A DNA stretch of 64,000 bases from Devosia sp. (GTDB lineage: Bacteria; Pseudomonadota; Alphaproteobacteria; Rhizobiales; Devosiaceae). Position 1 is the first letter of the stretch. Each line of letters begins with the position of its first letter. Of this stretch, positions 35,526 through 45,554 are shown in pieces. The position numbers and the translations under genes were made by a program. The stretch spans positions 62,001-126,000 of the forward strand of contig NZ_JAQGJM010000014.1 in assembly GCF_028290625.1 (NCBI RefSeq), written 5' to 3'. The notes below the pieces were generated by a model. It did not search any database, was not told the origin of the DNA, and saw only the letters and a program-made list of their open reading frames with translations.

Positions 35526-36781
35526 ACCCGCTCTCCGATCCCAAGATCAGAAATCGTCTCGCCGGCCTCAACCGGCACGGTCTCCAGTTTGGATGAGCGC
35601 GCGGCGCGGCGCAGGATGTGTTCGAAACGGGCCGCGATCGCCTCGATATCGAATGCCTTTTCCGCATAGGCCCGACCGGCCTGCCCCATCCTCGCCCGCA
35701 GCTCCGGTTGCTCCAACAAGGTGTGCCCATGCCGTATCAGCGCCGCCTTGTCACCCGGCGCCGCAACCAACCCAGCCCCCTCCCGCATCATGTTGACCGC
35801 CGCCAGATTCTCCAGCGGAATCGATGCCAATATGGGTTTTCCCGCCGCCAGATAGCTCAACACCTTGGACGGCACGGAGAATACGCCCGCCTCCGCCTCG
35901 ATGATCGCCACCACGATATCGGCGCCTGCCAGCATGCTCGGCAAATCGTCGACCGAAACCCAGGGCCTGACGATGACATTGTCCAGTCCCTCCGCCGCCG
36001 CGGTATCGCGCACGATATCGGCTCCCGATCCCTGGGCGAACAGATACACATCGGCATCCAGTTGGCGCGCCAGCTCCAGCAGCAGGTCTGGATTGTGCTT
36101 GCGGGCCAGCGTTCCGGAATAGACCACGCGTCGCCCTTCCCGCATGTTCTGGCGGACCCAGGCATTGTCGCGCGACGCCACCGGCATGTCGGCGATATTG
36201 GCCCAATTCTCGATAACCACCATGTCCGCAACGTCCAGGCCCCAGCGCGGACCGGCCAGCACCTCGCGGAACGCCTCTGCAATCACCACCACCGCGTCGC
36301 TATTCCGCAGCAGCCGCGCTTCCTTGCCCCGATAATAGGCTCCCACCAGCCAGCCCAGAACGCCATTCGCCTTCCCGATGATCCGCTCGATCGCCTCGGC
36401 ATGAATGTCCTGCACCCAGAATACGAACGCCGCGCCGAGCAACCGGCACGCGACCATCACGTGCTCCTGGACCTCGATTGGCGCATTGGCAGACAGCACC
36501 ACATCCGGCCGCTCAGCCAATACAAGCTCGCGTATTCGCCGCGCGTATTCGAGCTGCTGACGATGCCGTTTCAGCAGATTGTCCTTGTCGAATTTTCCGG
36601 AAATGCTGACCTGCACCGCGCGAAAACTGGCCGGATCATCCGTCATGCCGGCCACTCGCCCCTTGGGCGTCTCGAACCCCTCGAACGAGGCATAGACGAC
36701 CTCGATGCCCCGGCAGGCCAATGCCCGCCCCAACTGGGCGGTGAACGCGTGGCCGCTATAATCATGCAGCAGGAGCTTCAT
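35522..36781 (-). CDS. Glycosyltransferase family 4 (WcaI-like)
   Basis: A 419-residue GT-B enzyme with two Rossmann halves. The amino half begins KLLLHDYSGHAFTAQLGR and contains FVFWVQDIHAEAI, typical of the WcaI branch of fucosyltransferases in colanic-type exopolysaccharide clusters. The carboxy half shows VVYSGTLARKHNPDLLLELA, VSVDDLPSMLAGADIVVAI and SKVLSYLAAGKPILA, the donor nucleotide binding region. A fucose donor is plausible because gmd and fcl are adjacent, but this is inferred from context. It overlaps the next glycosyltransferase by four bases. Confidence 0.85.
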   Translation of the reverse strand: MKLLLHDYSGHAFTAQLGRALACRGIEVVYASFEGFETPKGRVAGMTDDPASFRAVQVSISGKFDKDNLLKRHRQQLEYARRIRELVLAERPDVVLSANAPIEVQEHVMVACRLLGAAFVFWVQDIHAEAIERIIGKANGVLGWLVGAYYRGKEARLLRNSDAVVVIAEAFREVLAGPRWGLDVADMVVIENWANIADMPVASRDNAWVRQNMREGRRVVYSGTLARKHNPDLLLELARQLDADVYLFAQGSGADIVRDTAAAEGLDNVIVRPWVSVDDLPSMLAGADIVVAIIEAEAGVFSVPSKVLSYLAAGKPILASIPLENLAAVNMMREGAGLVAAPGDKAALIRHGHTLLEQPELRARMGQAGRAYAEKAFDIEAIAARFEHILRRAARSSKLETVPVEAGETISDLGIGERV

Positions 36782-36800
36782 GCGCGGCCGAGCTCCATCA

Positions 36801-37763
36801 TCAATTGAAATCGCTGATGGTTTTCCAGCGTGCCAAGGCCTCGGTCAGTGAATAGCGGAACGTCCACCCGCGATCGAGCAATTGACGGGGATACACGTTG
36901 GTCGAATGCAGCAGTTTGCCCATGCGGACGCGGTTGATCGAGGTTCTGAGCCCGATTTTTGCCAGCACCTCAAAGGCAAGCGCCCCGGCCATCATCAGGC
37001 CGGCGGGAATGACCAGGCTCGGCGCCTTGAAGCCGCCGGCCACCGCGAAACTCCGGTTGATCATCTCGGTCGTCGTGCGCTCCGGGTAGGCGTAGATATA
37101 GGTGAGGACGGGCTCGTCGAACGCGCTCATGAAGGCGACGCTGCGCGGAAAATCTTCCACCGGAGCGCAGGCCTTGATCGTGTCGGTTCGGCCCGGGTAG
37201 ACGAACAGGCCCCGCCGCAACAGCCCGGCCAGCCGACTGAAATTGCCCCGTTCACCCTCGCCAAAAATCACGGCCGGCCGCACAATCAGCAGCCGGTTGG
37301 CAGCGTCGCCAGCCTGCCAATCGCGATGGATATGCTCCGCCAGCAGCTTGGAGCGGCCATAGGCGTTGACCGGCCTCGGCACCGTGGCCTCATCAACCTG
37401 CACTTCCTGCGGTCCATAGACCGACATGGTGCTGGCAAAAACCACGCGCCGCGCGCCGACCCGTGTGGCGAACCGGCAAGCGTTGGTGGCCCCCGCCACG
37501 TTGGTCCAGTAATATTCCCAATCCTCATGCCCTGGCGTCGTATGCACGGCGGCAAAATTGTAGACCTCGACCTCGCCGGACACCGGTAGATCGATCTCCT
37601 CGCAGACATCGACGCGGACATATTCGGCCTTTGCCGACAACTCACGCGGCTGGTTTATGTCGGCCAGAATAATGCGCTCATAGGCCGGATCGGAGGTTAG
37701 CGCCCGCATCAGATGCGTCCCGAAAAACCCACAGCCACCGGTGATGACCGCCGTTTTGCCCAT
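36801..37763 (-). CDS. NAD-dependent epimerase/dehydratase (extended SDR)
   Basis: A 320-residue extended short-chain dehydrogenase. The Rossmann motif is GGCGFFG near residue 9, with the catalytic YGRSK after PVNA and a serine in FASTMSVYGP. It lies between fcl and the GT4 gene. The motifs do not tell whether it is a UDP- or GDP-sugar epimerase. The true start is the ATG at 37763, whose A is the last base of the fcl stop (TGATG); a longer opening in the fcl region is a shadow. Its carboxy end (LAFEVLAKIGLRTSINRV) is more variable than in Gmd. Confidence 0.85.
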   Translation of the reverse strand: MGKTAVITGGCGFFGTHLMRALTSDPAYERIILADINQPRELSAKAEYVRVDVCEEIDLPVSGEVEVYNFAAVHTTPGHEDWEYYWTNVAGATNACRFATRVGARRVVFASTMSVYGPQEVQVDEATVPRPVNAYGRSKLLAEHIHRDWQAGDAANRLLIVRPAVIFGEGERGNFSRLAGLLRRGLFVYPGRTDTIKACAPVEDFPRSVAFMSAFDEPVLTYIYAYPERTTTEMINRSFAVAGGFKAPSLVIPAGLMMAGALAFEVLAKIGLRTSINRVRMGKLLHSTNVYPRQLLDRGWTFRYSLTEALARWKTISDFN

Positions 37764-38710
37764 CACGCCGATTCCAGAATCGCATGGTCGAGGAACCAAC
37801 GATAGGTGTCGGCAATCCCCTGCTCCAATCCAATGCGCGGCGTCCAACCCATGGCGCGCAGCTTGTCGCTGCTCATCAGCTTGCGCGGTGTGCCGTCCGG
37901 CTTGGACAGATCTTGCACAATCGTGCCGGTAAAACCGACCACGCGGCAGACGATCCGCGTCAGGTCCAGGATGCTGATCTCCGTGCCCGACCCCACATTG
38001 ATGTGCTCGAACTCCGAATAATTCTTCAGCAAAAACACCAGCGCATCGGCGCAATCATCGACATGCAGGAATTCGCGGCGCGGCGTTCCCGTGCCCCACA
38101 CTGTGATTTCCGTGTCGCCCCGGAGCTTGGCCTCATGCGCCTTGCGGATCAGGGCCGGCAGCACATGGCCGGACCTCAGATCGAAGTTGTCGCCGGGGCC
38201 ATAAAGGTTGGTGGGCATAGCCGAGACGAAATCATGGCCATGCTGCTTGCGGTAGGATTGGACCAGTCTGATCCCGGCGATCTTTGCGATCGCGTACCAT
38301 TCATTGGTCGGCTCCAGCGGCCCGCTCAGCAGCGCATCTTCCGGGATCGGCTGGGGCGCCAGCCGCGGATAAATGCAGGACGACCCCAGCAACAGCAGTT
38401 TTTCCACGCCGCTCGAATGGGCCGCATGGATGACATTGGCCTCGATCATCAGGTTGTCATAGAGGAAATCGGCCGGAAAGCTGTCATTGGCCAGAATGCC
38501 GCCGACCTTGGCCGCCGCCAGCACAATGGCATCGGGCCGGGTTCTGGCGACGAACGCCTCGGTTTCCGACTGGCGCCTGAGGTCGACCTCGCGCCGATCG
38601 GCCGTGATCAACTGCACCCCTTCGGACCGCAGGCGCCGCACCGTGGCGCCGCCCACCATGCCCCCATGGCCCGCCACCCAGACCTTCTTGCCGGACAGCG
38701 CATACATCAC
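37763..38710 (-). CDS. fcl: GDP-L-fucose synthase
   Basis: A 315-residue SDR with the Rossmann GHGGMVG near residue 14, the Fcl hallmarks LGSSCIYPR and [11 protein letters not shown], and the catalytic WYAIAK. It converts GDP-4-keto-6-deoxymannose to GDP-L-fucose using NADPH, with 3,5-epimerisation and 4-reduction. It overlaps gmd by four bases and the following SDR gene by one, so the pathway gmd-fcl is coupled. The donor from this pair is expected to be used by the GT4 and GT2 enzymes next to it. Confidence 0.95.
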   Translation of the reverse strand: MMYALSGKKVWVAGHGGMVGGATVRRLRSEGVQLITADRREVDLRRQSETEAFVARTRPDAIVLAAAKVGGILANDSFPADFLYDNLMIEANVIHAAHSSGVEKLLLLGSSCIYPRLAPQPIPEDALLSGPLEPTNEWYAIAKIAGIRLVQSYRKQHGHDFVSAMPTNLYGPGDNFDLRSGHVLPALIRKAHEAKLRGDTEITVWGTGTPRREFLHVDDCADALVFLLKNYSEFEHINVGSGTEISILDLTRIVCRVVGFTGTIVQDLSKPDGTPRKLMSSDKLRAMGWTPRIGLEQGIADTYRWFLDHAILESA

Positions 38711-39780
38711 GCGTCCTCTCGCGCCATAGCGGGCGCAGTTTGCATGCCCCTGAGATCTTCGCGCACCATTTCGGCGATCAGCGCGCGCACCGATATTTCG
38801 TGCGTCCAGCCCAATTTCTCATAGGCCTTAGCGGGGTCGCCGAGCAGCAGATCCGCCTCGGTGGGCCGGAAATAGCGCGGATCGACTTCGATCACGACCC
38901 GGCCAGTCCTCGTGTCTCGGCCCTTTTCATCGACCCCCTGGCCCGTCCATTCCACCGCAATACCAACATCTTCGAATGCCAATTCGGCGAATTGGCGCAC
39001 CGAAGTGGTCCGGCCGGTGGCCAGCACGTAATCGTCCGCCTTCTCCTGCTGCAGCATCAGCCACATGCCGCGCACATAGTCCCGCGCATGGCCCCAATCG
39101 CGCTGCGCATCGAGATTGCCGAGATACAATTTATCCTGGACCCCCAAATGGATGGCGGCGGCCGCTCGCGTGATCTTGCGGGTGACGAAAGTCTCGCCGC
39201 GCAACGGGCTTTCATGGTTGAACAGGATGCCGTTAGAGGCATGGAGCCCATAGGCTTCGCGGTAGTTGACCACGATCCAATAGGCATAGAGCTTGGCCAC
39301 CCCATAGGGCGACCGCGGATAGAACGGCGTGGTTTCGCGCTGCGGCACCTCCCGAGCCTGGCCATAAAGCTCGGACGTCGAGGCCTGGTAGAATTTGCAT
39401 TTCCGCCCTAGACCGAGAATGCGGATCGCCTCAAGCAGGCGCAGCGTCCCCAGGCCATCGACATTGGCCGTATATTCGGGCGTCTCGAACGACACCTGGA
39501 CATGGCTTTGCGCCGCCAGATTGTAAATTTCGTCCGGCTGGGTTTCCTGCACGATGCGGATCAGGTTGGTAGCGTCGCTCATATCGCCATAATGCAGCAC
39601 GAAGCGCGGGTCGGCTTCGTGCGGGTCCTGATAAATGTGCTCGATGCGCCCGGTGTTGAACGACGAAGACCGACGCTTCACGCCGTGGACAATATACCCC
39701 TTGTCCAGCAGCAGTTGCGACAAGTAGGCGCCGTCCTGTCCCGTGACGCCGGTGATCAGCGCAACCTTGGGCGAACTCAA
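38707..39780 (-). CDS. gmd: GDP-mannose 4,6-dehydratase
   Basis: A 357-residue SDR with [10 protein letters not shown] (residues 11-20), [21 protein letters not shown] and catalytic [12 protein letters not shown], all as in Gmd. It makes GDP-4-keto-6-deoxymannose from GDP-mannose, which ManC (16.6 kb) supplies. The length fits the family (about 350-370). Start and stop overlap the neighbouring uxs and fcl genes by four bases each, giving a coupled chain of sugar-nucleotide genes. Confidence 0.96.
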   Translation of the reverse strand: MSSPKVALITGVTGQDGAYLSQLLLDKGYIVHGVKRRSSSFNTGRIEHIYQDPHEADPRFVLHYGDMSDATNLIRIVQETQPDEIYNLAAQSHVQVSFETPEYTANVDGLGTLRLLEAIRILGLGRKCKFYQASTSELYGQAREVPQRETTPFYPRSPYGVAKLYAYWIVVNYREAYGLHASNGILFNHESPLRGETFVTRKITRAAAAIHLGVQDKLYLGNLDAQRDWGHARDYVRGMWLMLQQEKADDYVLATGRTTSVRQFAELAFEDVGIAVEWTGQGVDEKGRDTRTGRVVIEVDPRYFRPTEADLLLGDPAKAYEKLGWTHEISVRALIAEMVREDLRGMQTAPAMAREDA

Positions 39781-40769
39781 AGTCCTGTCCCGATGCCGGC
39801 AAGAACACGCGCCTTGACGGTGCCGTCGACCTGCAGCAGTTCATCGAAATAGCGGATGGTCCGGGCCAGTCCGGCGCGCAAGTGCACGCTCGGCTCCCAT
39901 CCCAAAACCTCGCGCGCCAGCGCGATATCGGGCCTGCGCTGTCGTGGGTCATCGACCGGCAGGGCCTTGTGGACCAGTTTGGAGCGCGACCGGGTCATCT
40001 CGATCACCAGCTTGGCCAATTGCGCGATATGGATTTCGTCGGGATTGCCGATATTGATCGGTCCGGTCACCGATCCATCGGTATTCATCATCGTGACCAT
40101 GGCCTTCACCAAGTCGTCGATGTAGCAGAACGACCGCGTCTGGTGGCCATCGCCATAAACCGTGATGTCCTCGCCGCGCAGCGCCTGCACGATGAAATTG
40201 GACACCGCCCGTCCATCTTCGGGATGCATGTTGGGGCCGTAGGTATTGAAGATGCGGATGACCTTGATCTGCACCTGGTGCTGCCGGTGATAATCGAAAA
40301 ATAGTGCTTCGGCACACCGCTTGCCCTCGTCGTAGCAGGCGCGCAGACCGATGGCGTTGACGTGGCCCAGATAGCTTTCGGGCTGCGGATGCACTTCGGG
40401 ATCGCCATAGACCTCCGACGTCGAAGCCTGCAGGATCGGCACACCCAACTGCCTGGCCAGATCGAGCAGGTTGATCGCGCCCAAAACGCTGGTCTTGGTC
40501 GTCCGCACCGGATCAGCCTGGTAATGCAACGGCGAGGCGGGACAGGCCAGATTGTAGATCTGATCGACTTCCACATCGAGCGGCGTGGTCACATCATGAC
40601 GCATGACCTCGAAATGCCGGCTGTCGAGCAGGTGCACCACATTGGCCTGGCTACCGGTCAGGAAATTGTCGACGCACAGCACGTCATTGCCGCCCCGAAC
40701 CAGCCGGTCGCAGAGATGGGAGCCGATAAATCCGGCGCCCCCAGTCACGAGTATCCGCTTCCCCATCAT
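39777..40769 (-). CDS. uxs: UDP-glucuronate decarboxylase (UDP-xylose synthase)
   Basis: A 330-residue extended SDR. The Rossmann motif is GGAGFIG near residue 10, the catalytic pair is Tyr146 and Lys150 in CYDEGKR, and the pattern [14 protein letters not shown] followed by [10 protein letters not shown] is characteristic of UXS. It converts UDP-glucuronate, made by the adjacent Ugd, to UDP-xylose. The operon order Ugd then Uxs supports this. A hairpin without T-run sits between Ugd and this gene, and the gene overlaps gmd by four bases. Confidence 0.92.
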   Translation of the reverse strand: MMGKRILVTGGAGFIGSHLCDRLVRGGNDVLCVDNFLTGSQANVVHLLDSRHFEVMRHDVTTPLDVEVDQIYNLACPASPLHYQADPVRTTKTSVLGAINLLDLARQLGVPILQASTSEVYGDPEVHPQPESYLGHVNAIGLRACYDEGKRCAEALFFDYHRQHQVQIKVIRIFNTYGPNMHPEDGRAVSNFIVQALRGEDITVYGDGHQTRSFCYIDDLVKAMVTMMNTDGSVTGPINIGNPDEIHIAQLAKLVIEMTRSRSKLVHKALPVDDPRQRRPDIALAREVLGWEPSVHLRAGLARTIRYFDELLQVDGTVKARVLAGIGTGL

Positions 40770-40791
40770 GAGCCCCCACTCATACTCGACA

Positions 40792-40810
40792 GCGCCGCCG
40801 GAGGCGGCGC
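40792..40810 (-). other. Stem-loop between ugd and uxs
   Basis: A perfect 8-bp GC-rich stem (40792-40799 with 40803-40810) with a 3-base loop, in the 78-bp gap. No T-run follows on the minus strand, so it is more likely a transcription pause or RNA-stability element than a full terminator. Confidence 0.5.
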
Positions 40811-40847
40811 CTATACTCAGTCGCCTCGAAATCCTCGACGTATCGGC

Positions 40848-42191
40848 TTATTCCGCCGCTTCCGCCAAGTGCCCCGCCGCCGCGCCTTCCGGTCGGCCGA
40901 TGCTCGAATAGATCAGCCCATGCGCCACCGCATCGGCCCGATTGTAGATGTTGCGCAAATCCACCAGCACCGGCTCGGCCATGATGGTGCTCAAATGGGC
41001 CAGATCGAGCGAGCGGAACTGGTTCCATTCGGTCACGATCACCGTTGCATGCGCCCCCTTGGCAACGTCGTAAGCGTCGGTGCCGAACTGCACATTGTCC
41101 AGCAGCTTGGCGGCCGGTTTCATGCCTTCGGGATCGAAGGCGCGGATGATCGCGCCACCGTCCTGCAGCGCCTGGATGATGGTGATCGCCGGAGAGTCGC
41201 GCGTGTCGTCGGTATTGGGCTTGAAGGTCAGCCCGAGGATCGCGATGGTCTTGCCGCGCACGCTGCCGCCACAGGCCGCGATGACCTTGCGGGCCATCGC
41301 CCGCTTGCGGTTATCATTGATGGCGACCGTGGTCTCGATCAGATTGATCGGGCTGCCATGGTCGCGGGCAGTCTTGACCAGCGCCAGCGTATCCTTGGGA
41401 AAGCACGAACCGCCATAGCCAGGCCCGGCATTGAGAAATTTCGAGCCGATCCGGTTGTCGAGGCCAATGCCGCGCGCCACATCCTGCACATTGGCGTCCA
41501 CCGCTTCGCAAAGATCGGCCATCTCGTTGATGAAGGTGATCTTCATGGCGAGGAACGCATTCCCGGCATATTTGATCAGCTCCGCCGTCCGCCGCGTCAC
41601 GAAGAACAGCGGCGACTGGTTGAGAAACAGCGGCCGGTAGACTTCCTTCATCACCTGCTTGGCGCGATCATTGTCCAGCCCCACCACGATGCGGTCTGGA
41701 TGTTTGAAATCCTGGATCGCTGCGCCCTCGCGCAGGAACTCCGGGTTGGACACGACCGCGAAATCGGCCTCGGGATTGACCTCACGGATCAGCCGCTCTA
41801 CCTCATCGCCGGTGCCCACCGGCACGGTGGACTTGGTCACCACGACCGTGAACTGCTTGATCGACCGGCCGATCGTGCGCGCCGCGTCATACACATAGGA
41901 CAGGTCGGCATGGCCATCCCCGCGCCGCGACGGCGTGCCCACGGCGATGAAAACGACCTCGGCCCCCGCGACCGCTTCATCAATATTGGTCGAGAAAGTC
42001 AGGCGGCCGGCCCTGGCATTATCGACCACCAAAGAGTTGAGCCCCGGCTCGAAAATCGGAATTTCGCCGGCCTGCAAAGCCGCAATCTTGCTCTCATCCA
42101 GGTCGACGCAGGCGACCGAATGGCCAAAATCGGCAAAGCACGCGCCGCTTACCAGGCCGACATACCCTGAACCAACAACAGCGATGCGCAT
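40848..42191 (-). CDS. ugd: UDP-glucose 6-dehydrogenase
   Basis: A 447-residue NAD-dependent enzyme with the amino-terminal Rossmann VGSGYVGLVSGACFADFGH and the catalytic Cys263 in GGSCFPKDT; the last domain contains FKPNTDDTRDSPAITI. It oxidises UDP-glucose twice to UDP-glucuronate, the precursor of UDP-xylose made by the next gene in the operon. The length matches bacterial Ugd enzymes. The gene lies 40 bases downstream of the sugar transferase, and a hairpin separates it from uxs. Confidence 0.96.
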   Translation of the reverse strand: MRIAVVGSGYVGLVSGACFADFGHSVACVDLDESKIAALQAGEIPIFEPGLNSLVVDNARAGRLTFSTNIDEAVAGAEVVFIAVGTPSRRGDGHADLSYVYDAARTIGRSIKQFTVVVTKSTVPVGTGDEVERLIREVNPEADFAVVSNPEFLREGAAIQDFKHPDRIVVGLDNDRAKQVMKEVYRPLFLNQSPLFFVTRRTAELIKYAGNAFLAMKITFINEMADLCEAVDANVQDVARGIGLDNRIGSKFLNAGPGYGGSCFPKDTLALVKTARDHGSPINLIETTVAINDNRKRAMARKVIAACGGSVRGKTIAILGLTFKPNTDDTRDSPAITIIQALQDGGAIIRAFDPEGMKPAAKLLDNVQFGTDAYDVAKGAHATVIVTEWNQFRSLDLAHLSTIMAEPVLVDLRNIYNRADAVAHGLIYSSIGRPEGAAAGHLAEAAE

Positions 42192-42231
42192 CTGACTGAC
42201 CTCCCACTGAGCGTTGACGTCTCAGGATCGA

Positions 42232-42996
42232 TTAATAGCCCGTTCCCGTGACGAATTCGCGCAGAACCGTCCGGATCATGATCCGGATATCCAGCAGGAT
42301 GTTGAAATTCTGAATATAGGCGATGTCGTGCTCGATGCGCGCCTCGGCCGCCGCGGCATCCTCGGTCGACCCCCGCAGGCCGTTGGCCTGCGCCCAACCC
42401 GAAATCCCCGGCTTCATGACATGACGTGCACAGTAGTAGGGCACCAGCACTTCATAGGAGCCGCCGGCGGCCCGCAATCCCACCGGGTGTGGACGCGGCC
42501 CGATCAGGCTCATGTCCCCCCGGATCACGTTCAACAATTGCGGTAGCTCGTCGATACTGGTCCGGCGGATAAACCGGCCGACTGGCGTGACCGCGGCATC
42601 GCTGCGGTCGACATACATGGAGCGAAATTTATAAACTGAAATGACCGTGCCATTCAGCCCGTCGCGGTCCTGACAGAACAGCGCCGGCCCCCTGCTGGTC
42701 AGGCAGATGGCGATCCCAAGCAAAACCAGCGCTGGCGCCAGTATCACCAAGGCAAATACCGCCAAAACCACATCCATGCCGCGCTTGAGCACGATCTGCA
42801 CTGTCCGCGACCTAGTCGGCTGCGCGGCAGCCGGCACGCCGCCAGAAAATTTCAGCGACAATCCGCTCGCATAACGCACTGCGACCAGATGTGGGTTCCG
42901 AGCCGTAGTTGAAGTCGAGGAAAAGCTGAAATCTGCCGCGCCCAACGTCAGATCGACGTTCTTACGCGCAGTATTATAGGACGACAAAACTTGCAT
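42232..42996 (-). CDS. Priming sugar transferase, ExoY/WcaJ type
   Basis: A 254-residue polyprenyl-phosphate hexose-1-phosphate transferase (bacterial sugar transferase domain). A single hydrophobic segment (VVLAVFALVILAPALVLLGIAICL) precedes the catalytic part: VYKFRSMYVD, DELPQLLNVIRGDMSLIGPRP and KPGISGWAQANG. These match the catalytic core of ExoY and the carboxy end of WcaJ. It loads the first sugar phosphate on undecaprenyl phosphate to start the repeat unit. The amino-terminal 60 residues lack a membrane domain, so it is of the short ExoY type. It is the first gene of the minus-strand operon. Confidence 0.92.
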   Translation of the reverse strand: MQVLSSYNTARKNVDLTLGAADFSFSSTSTTARNPHLVAVRYASGLSLKFSGGVPAAAQPTRSRTVQIVLKRGMDVVLAVFALVILAPALVLLGIAICLTSRGPALFCQDRDGLNGTVISVYKFRSMYVDRSDAAVTPVGRFIRRTSIDELPQLLNVIRGDMSLIGPRPHPVGLRAAGGSYEVLVPYYCARHVMKPGISGWAQANGLRGSTEDAAAAEARIEHDIAYIQNFNILLDIRIMIRTVLREFVTGTGY

Positions 42997-43198
42997 CGCC
43001 GCCCGCTCCTGCCCAGCTTCAGCGTGATTACTTCCGTCTCTCTACGTACGTTACCAAGATATTAAGAAATGCCAATAGCAAATCAGGCGCGGTGCAAATT
43101 ACCACCGGCCGGTGTCGTTGCCCCTGCCCGCTGGCACGCTGGCGGCCCGCGTGATAGCAGTCGCCGCATCAGGCTCTAGAGTCTTTTTGGGGAATGCC

Positions 43199-43975
43199 GT
43201 GGCCAGCCGACCCACCGAGCGCATCAGTTTCGTCACCAATGGCACGCCGGAGGCCGATGTCGCGGCCCAGCGCCTGCAGCAGCGCTATGGCAATATCGCC
43301 TTCGAGTCCGCCGAGGTGGTCGTTGCCCTGGGCGGCGACGGCCTGATGCTGCAGACCTTGCACCGCGTCATGCGCACCAGCGTGCCGGTCTATGGCATGA
43401 ATTTCGGCTCGGTGGGCTTCATGATGAACGCCTTCTCCGAGGATGACCTGGGCGAACGCCTGGCGGCGGCGCAGCAGACGCGGATCTATCCGCTCTCGAT
43501 GCAGGTGGTCGATACCACCGGCCGCTCGCAGACCGCTCTGGCGCTCAATGAGGTGTCGCTGTTCCGCTCCACCTACCAGGCCGCCAAAATCCAGATCGTC
43601 ATCGATGGCGAGACCCGCCTGGAGGAGCTGATCTGCGACGGCGTGCTGCTCTCCACGCCCGCGGGCTCCACCGCCTACAACCTGTCGGCCCATGGCCCGA
43701 TCCTGCCGATCGAGGCGCCGCTACTGGCGCTGACACCGATCTCGCCGTTCCGCCCCCGCCGCTGGCGCGGCGCCATCCTGGGCAATCGCGCCGTGGTCAA
43801 GTTCATCACGCGCGAAGCGCCCAAGCGCCCGGTCAGCGCCGTGGCCGACAATATCGAGTTCCAGAATGTGCTGGAGGTCACCGTGCGCGAAGATCGCTCG
43901 CATGGCGTGACGCTGTTGTTCGATCCCGGCACCAGCCTGGAAGAACGCGTGCTCAGCGAGCAATTCCGCTATTAA
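43199..43975 (+). CDS. nadK: NAD kinase
   Basis: A 258-residue ATP-NAD kinase. The [13 protein letters not shown] motif near residue 45 is the diacylglycerol kinase-like nucleotide site, and [14 protein letters not shown] and [21 protein letters not shown] follow. It makes NADP+. A GTG start at 43199 with GGGGA upstream gives the length usual in this group (about 255); an opening at 43112 gives an improbable extension. The TAA stop shares a TTAA with the stop of the convergent DUF2336 gene. Confidence 0.93.
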   Translation: MASRPTERISFVTNGTPEADVAAQRLQQRYGNIAFESAEVVVALGGDGLMLQTLHRVMRTSVPVYGMNFGSVGFMMNAFSEDDLGERLAAAQQTRIYPLSMQVVDTTGRSQTALALNEVSLFRSTYQAAKIQIVIDGETRLEELICDGVLLSTPAGSTAYNLSAHGPILPIEAPLLALTPISPFRPRRWRGAILGNRAVVKFITREAPKRPVSAVADNIEFQNVLEVTVREDRSHGVTLLFDPGTSLEERVLSEQFRY

Positions 43976-45171
43976 GCCGCCGGCAGCGCCAGCCGCTCGT
44001 CCAGCATCGGCAGGGCCATCGGCGCATTGGCAATCCCCGCGAACGCCGCCATCACGCCGCGCGCTGCCTTGCGGGCCAGTTGCACATTCTGCTCGCTGAG
44101 ATAGGCGAAAGCCTCTTCCAGCTCCTCGGGAATGACGCCGCCGTGGTCGACGATCAATTCCTCGGTCAACGCCGTCACGACATAGTGGCGGGCGGCCGCA
44201 TCATCGGCAAGGTCCGCGGCGCGGGCATGCATCACCAGCTTGGCGAACAGGTTGCGCATCCCCTCGCCCAGCCCGCAACGCACCAGCAGCGCATTGAGCG
44301 CCGGCCGGCTGCCGCTCTCGAGCAGGGAAAACACCTTGTCGCGCGGCGTCTGGCCCAGTTCGGCCAGGCAATCGGCGAAGAACATCACATGCCCCGTCAC
44401 CACCGCATGCAGCAGCAACCGCGTATTCAACTGGTCGGCCCCGATCAGCCCGGCGGCAAAACCTGTTTGCGCCTTGACCGCCTCGCGCTCGCCGATCGAC
44501 GATAGCGCGGTATCGCCGCTATTGCGCAGCAGGCGCTCGAGCCGGTCGCTGGCCAGCGCGCCTTTGACGATGCGGGCATTGCCCAGCGCCACGGCGACTT
44601 TCTGCACCAGCAAGGCGCGGATAGCCGCCGGCAGGTCACGGCGGCCGAGCAGCGCCCCGCGCATTTCAGCGTCATGTCCATCGCTTTGCGCGAGCATCTG
44701 CAACAACCCGGCGCCCACCGGCACATCCGCCCGCTTGAGCAGCCGCAACGTCACCGGCCGTTCCTGCCGCCCGATCAGCGCGGCCGCGAGGCGCTCGCTG
44801 ATCCGAACGCGCTGGCAGACCGCCACCAGCATCGACAGATCGAAACCGCGCACGAGCCCCATAATGTCGGCATCGATCAGCACTGGTGAATATTGTAGCA
44901 CGGCGCGCGAAATGATCGAGCTGTCATGCAGCAGCGCCAGCATGATCGGACGCGGCGCGATGTCGGCATGCAGCAGGCCATAGGCCAGCGCCGCCCGCAC
45001 CTTGACCGAGGGATCATCGAGGAAATTGATCAGCGAGGCATACAAAGCCGCCTGCTCGTCGGCCGGACCCTGATGGTTGAGATAGGCCATGGCCGCAAGG
45101 TGCGCAGCGCTACCGCGTTCTTCGCTATCGCTGGATTGAGACAGCCGGACGAAGTCCTTGTACGCAACCAT
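43972..45171 (-). CDS. DUF2336 domain protein
   Basis: A 399-residue soluble, helix-rich protein of the DUF2336 family, common in alphaproteobacteria and resembling HEAT-like repeats. Recognisable parts are [18 protein letters not shown] near the amino end and the segment [20 protein letters not shown]. No enzymatic motif is seen. Family members have been linked to regulation of the cell envelope and polar functions, but a direct role here is not shown. It overlaps nadK by four bases at its 3' end. Confidence 0.85.
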   Translation of the reverse strand: MVAYKDFVRLSQSSDSEERGSAAHLAAMAYLNHQGPADEQAALYASLINFLDDPSVKVRAALAYGLLHADIAPRPIMLALLHDSSIISRAVLQYSPVLIDADIMGLVRGFDLSMLVAVCQRVRISERLAAALIGRQERPVTLRLLKRADVPVGAGLLQMLAQSDGHDAEMRGALLGRRDLPAAIRALLVQKVAVALGNARIVKGALASDRLERLLRNSGDTALSSIGEREAVKAQTGFAAGLIGADQLNTRLLLHAVVTGHVMFFADCLAELGQTPRDKVFSLLESGSRPALNALLVRCGLGEGMRNLFAKLVMHARAADLADDAAARHYVVTALTEELIVDHGGVIPEELEEAFAYLSEQNVQLARKAARGVMAAFAGIANAPMALPMLDERLALPAA

Positions 45172-45248
45172 TTTACTCTCCGGATACCCGGAGATGAAAT
45201 TAGCCGCGAAGGTTTAAGGAACGGTTCACGATGATTTTAGGTGATCGC

Positions 45249-45398
45249 CTAGAGGCTTGCCGCCACATAGTGGAAGACGCTCGACACGATCTGGATTGCC
45301 AGAACCAGCAGAACCCAGGATGCCAATGCCAGCCCGAGGACAGGCCATCCCCTTGGCAGTGAGATCAATCGATCAGCTACGGCAAAAGCACGACGCAT
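45249..45398 (-). CDS. Small membrane protein, 49 residues
   Basis: A short open frame MRRAFAVADRLISLPRGW followed by a single hydrophobic stretch (about residues 18-44) and ending VAASL. A very good ribosome site, GAGGAGAG, lies at 45403-45410, four bases before the ATG. It contains a basic amino end and then one membrane segment, typical of small inner-membrane peptides. It lies alone between DUF2336 and the transglycosylase gene on the same strand. I do not recognise a family. Confidence 0.68.
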   Translation of the reverse strand: MRRAFAVADRLISLPRGWPVLGLALASWVLLVLAIQIVSSVFHYVAASL

Positions 45399-45554
45399 GG
45401 CACTCTCCTCAGAGCTGGACGGACACGGCGATTACTGCGTGAACACCTTTAACAGGCCGTCAATTCGCTCACTTGGTTTCGTCTTTACTCAAACTATTCG
45501 CGCCCTATTCAATTTCCTCGATCATGGGTAAACGCCTTATTGAGGCTCGCGTTC

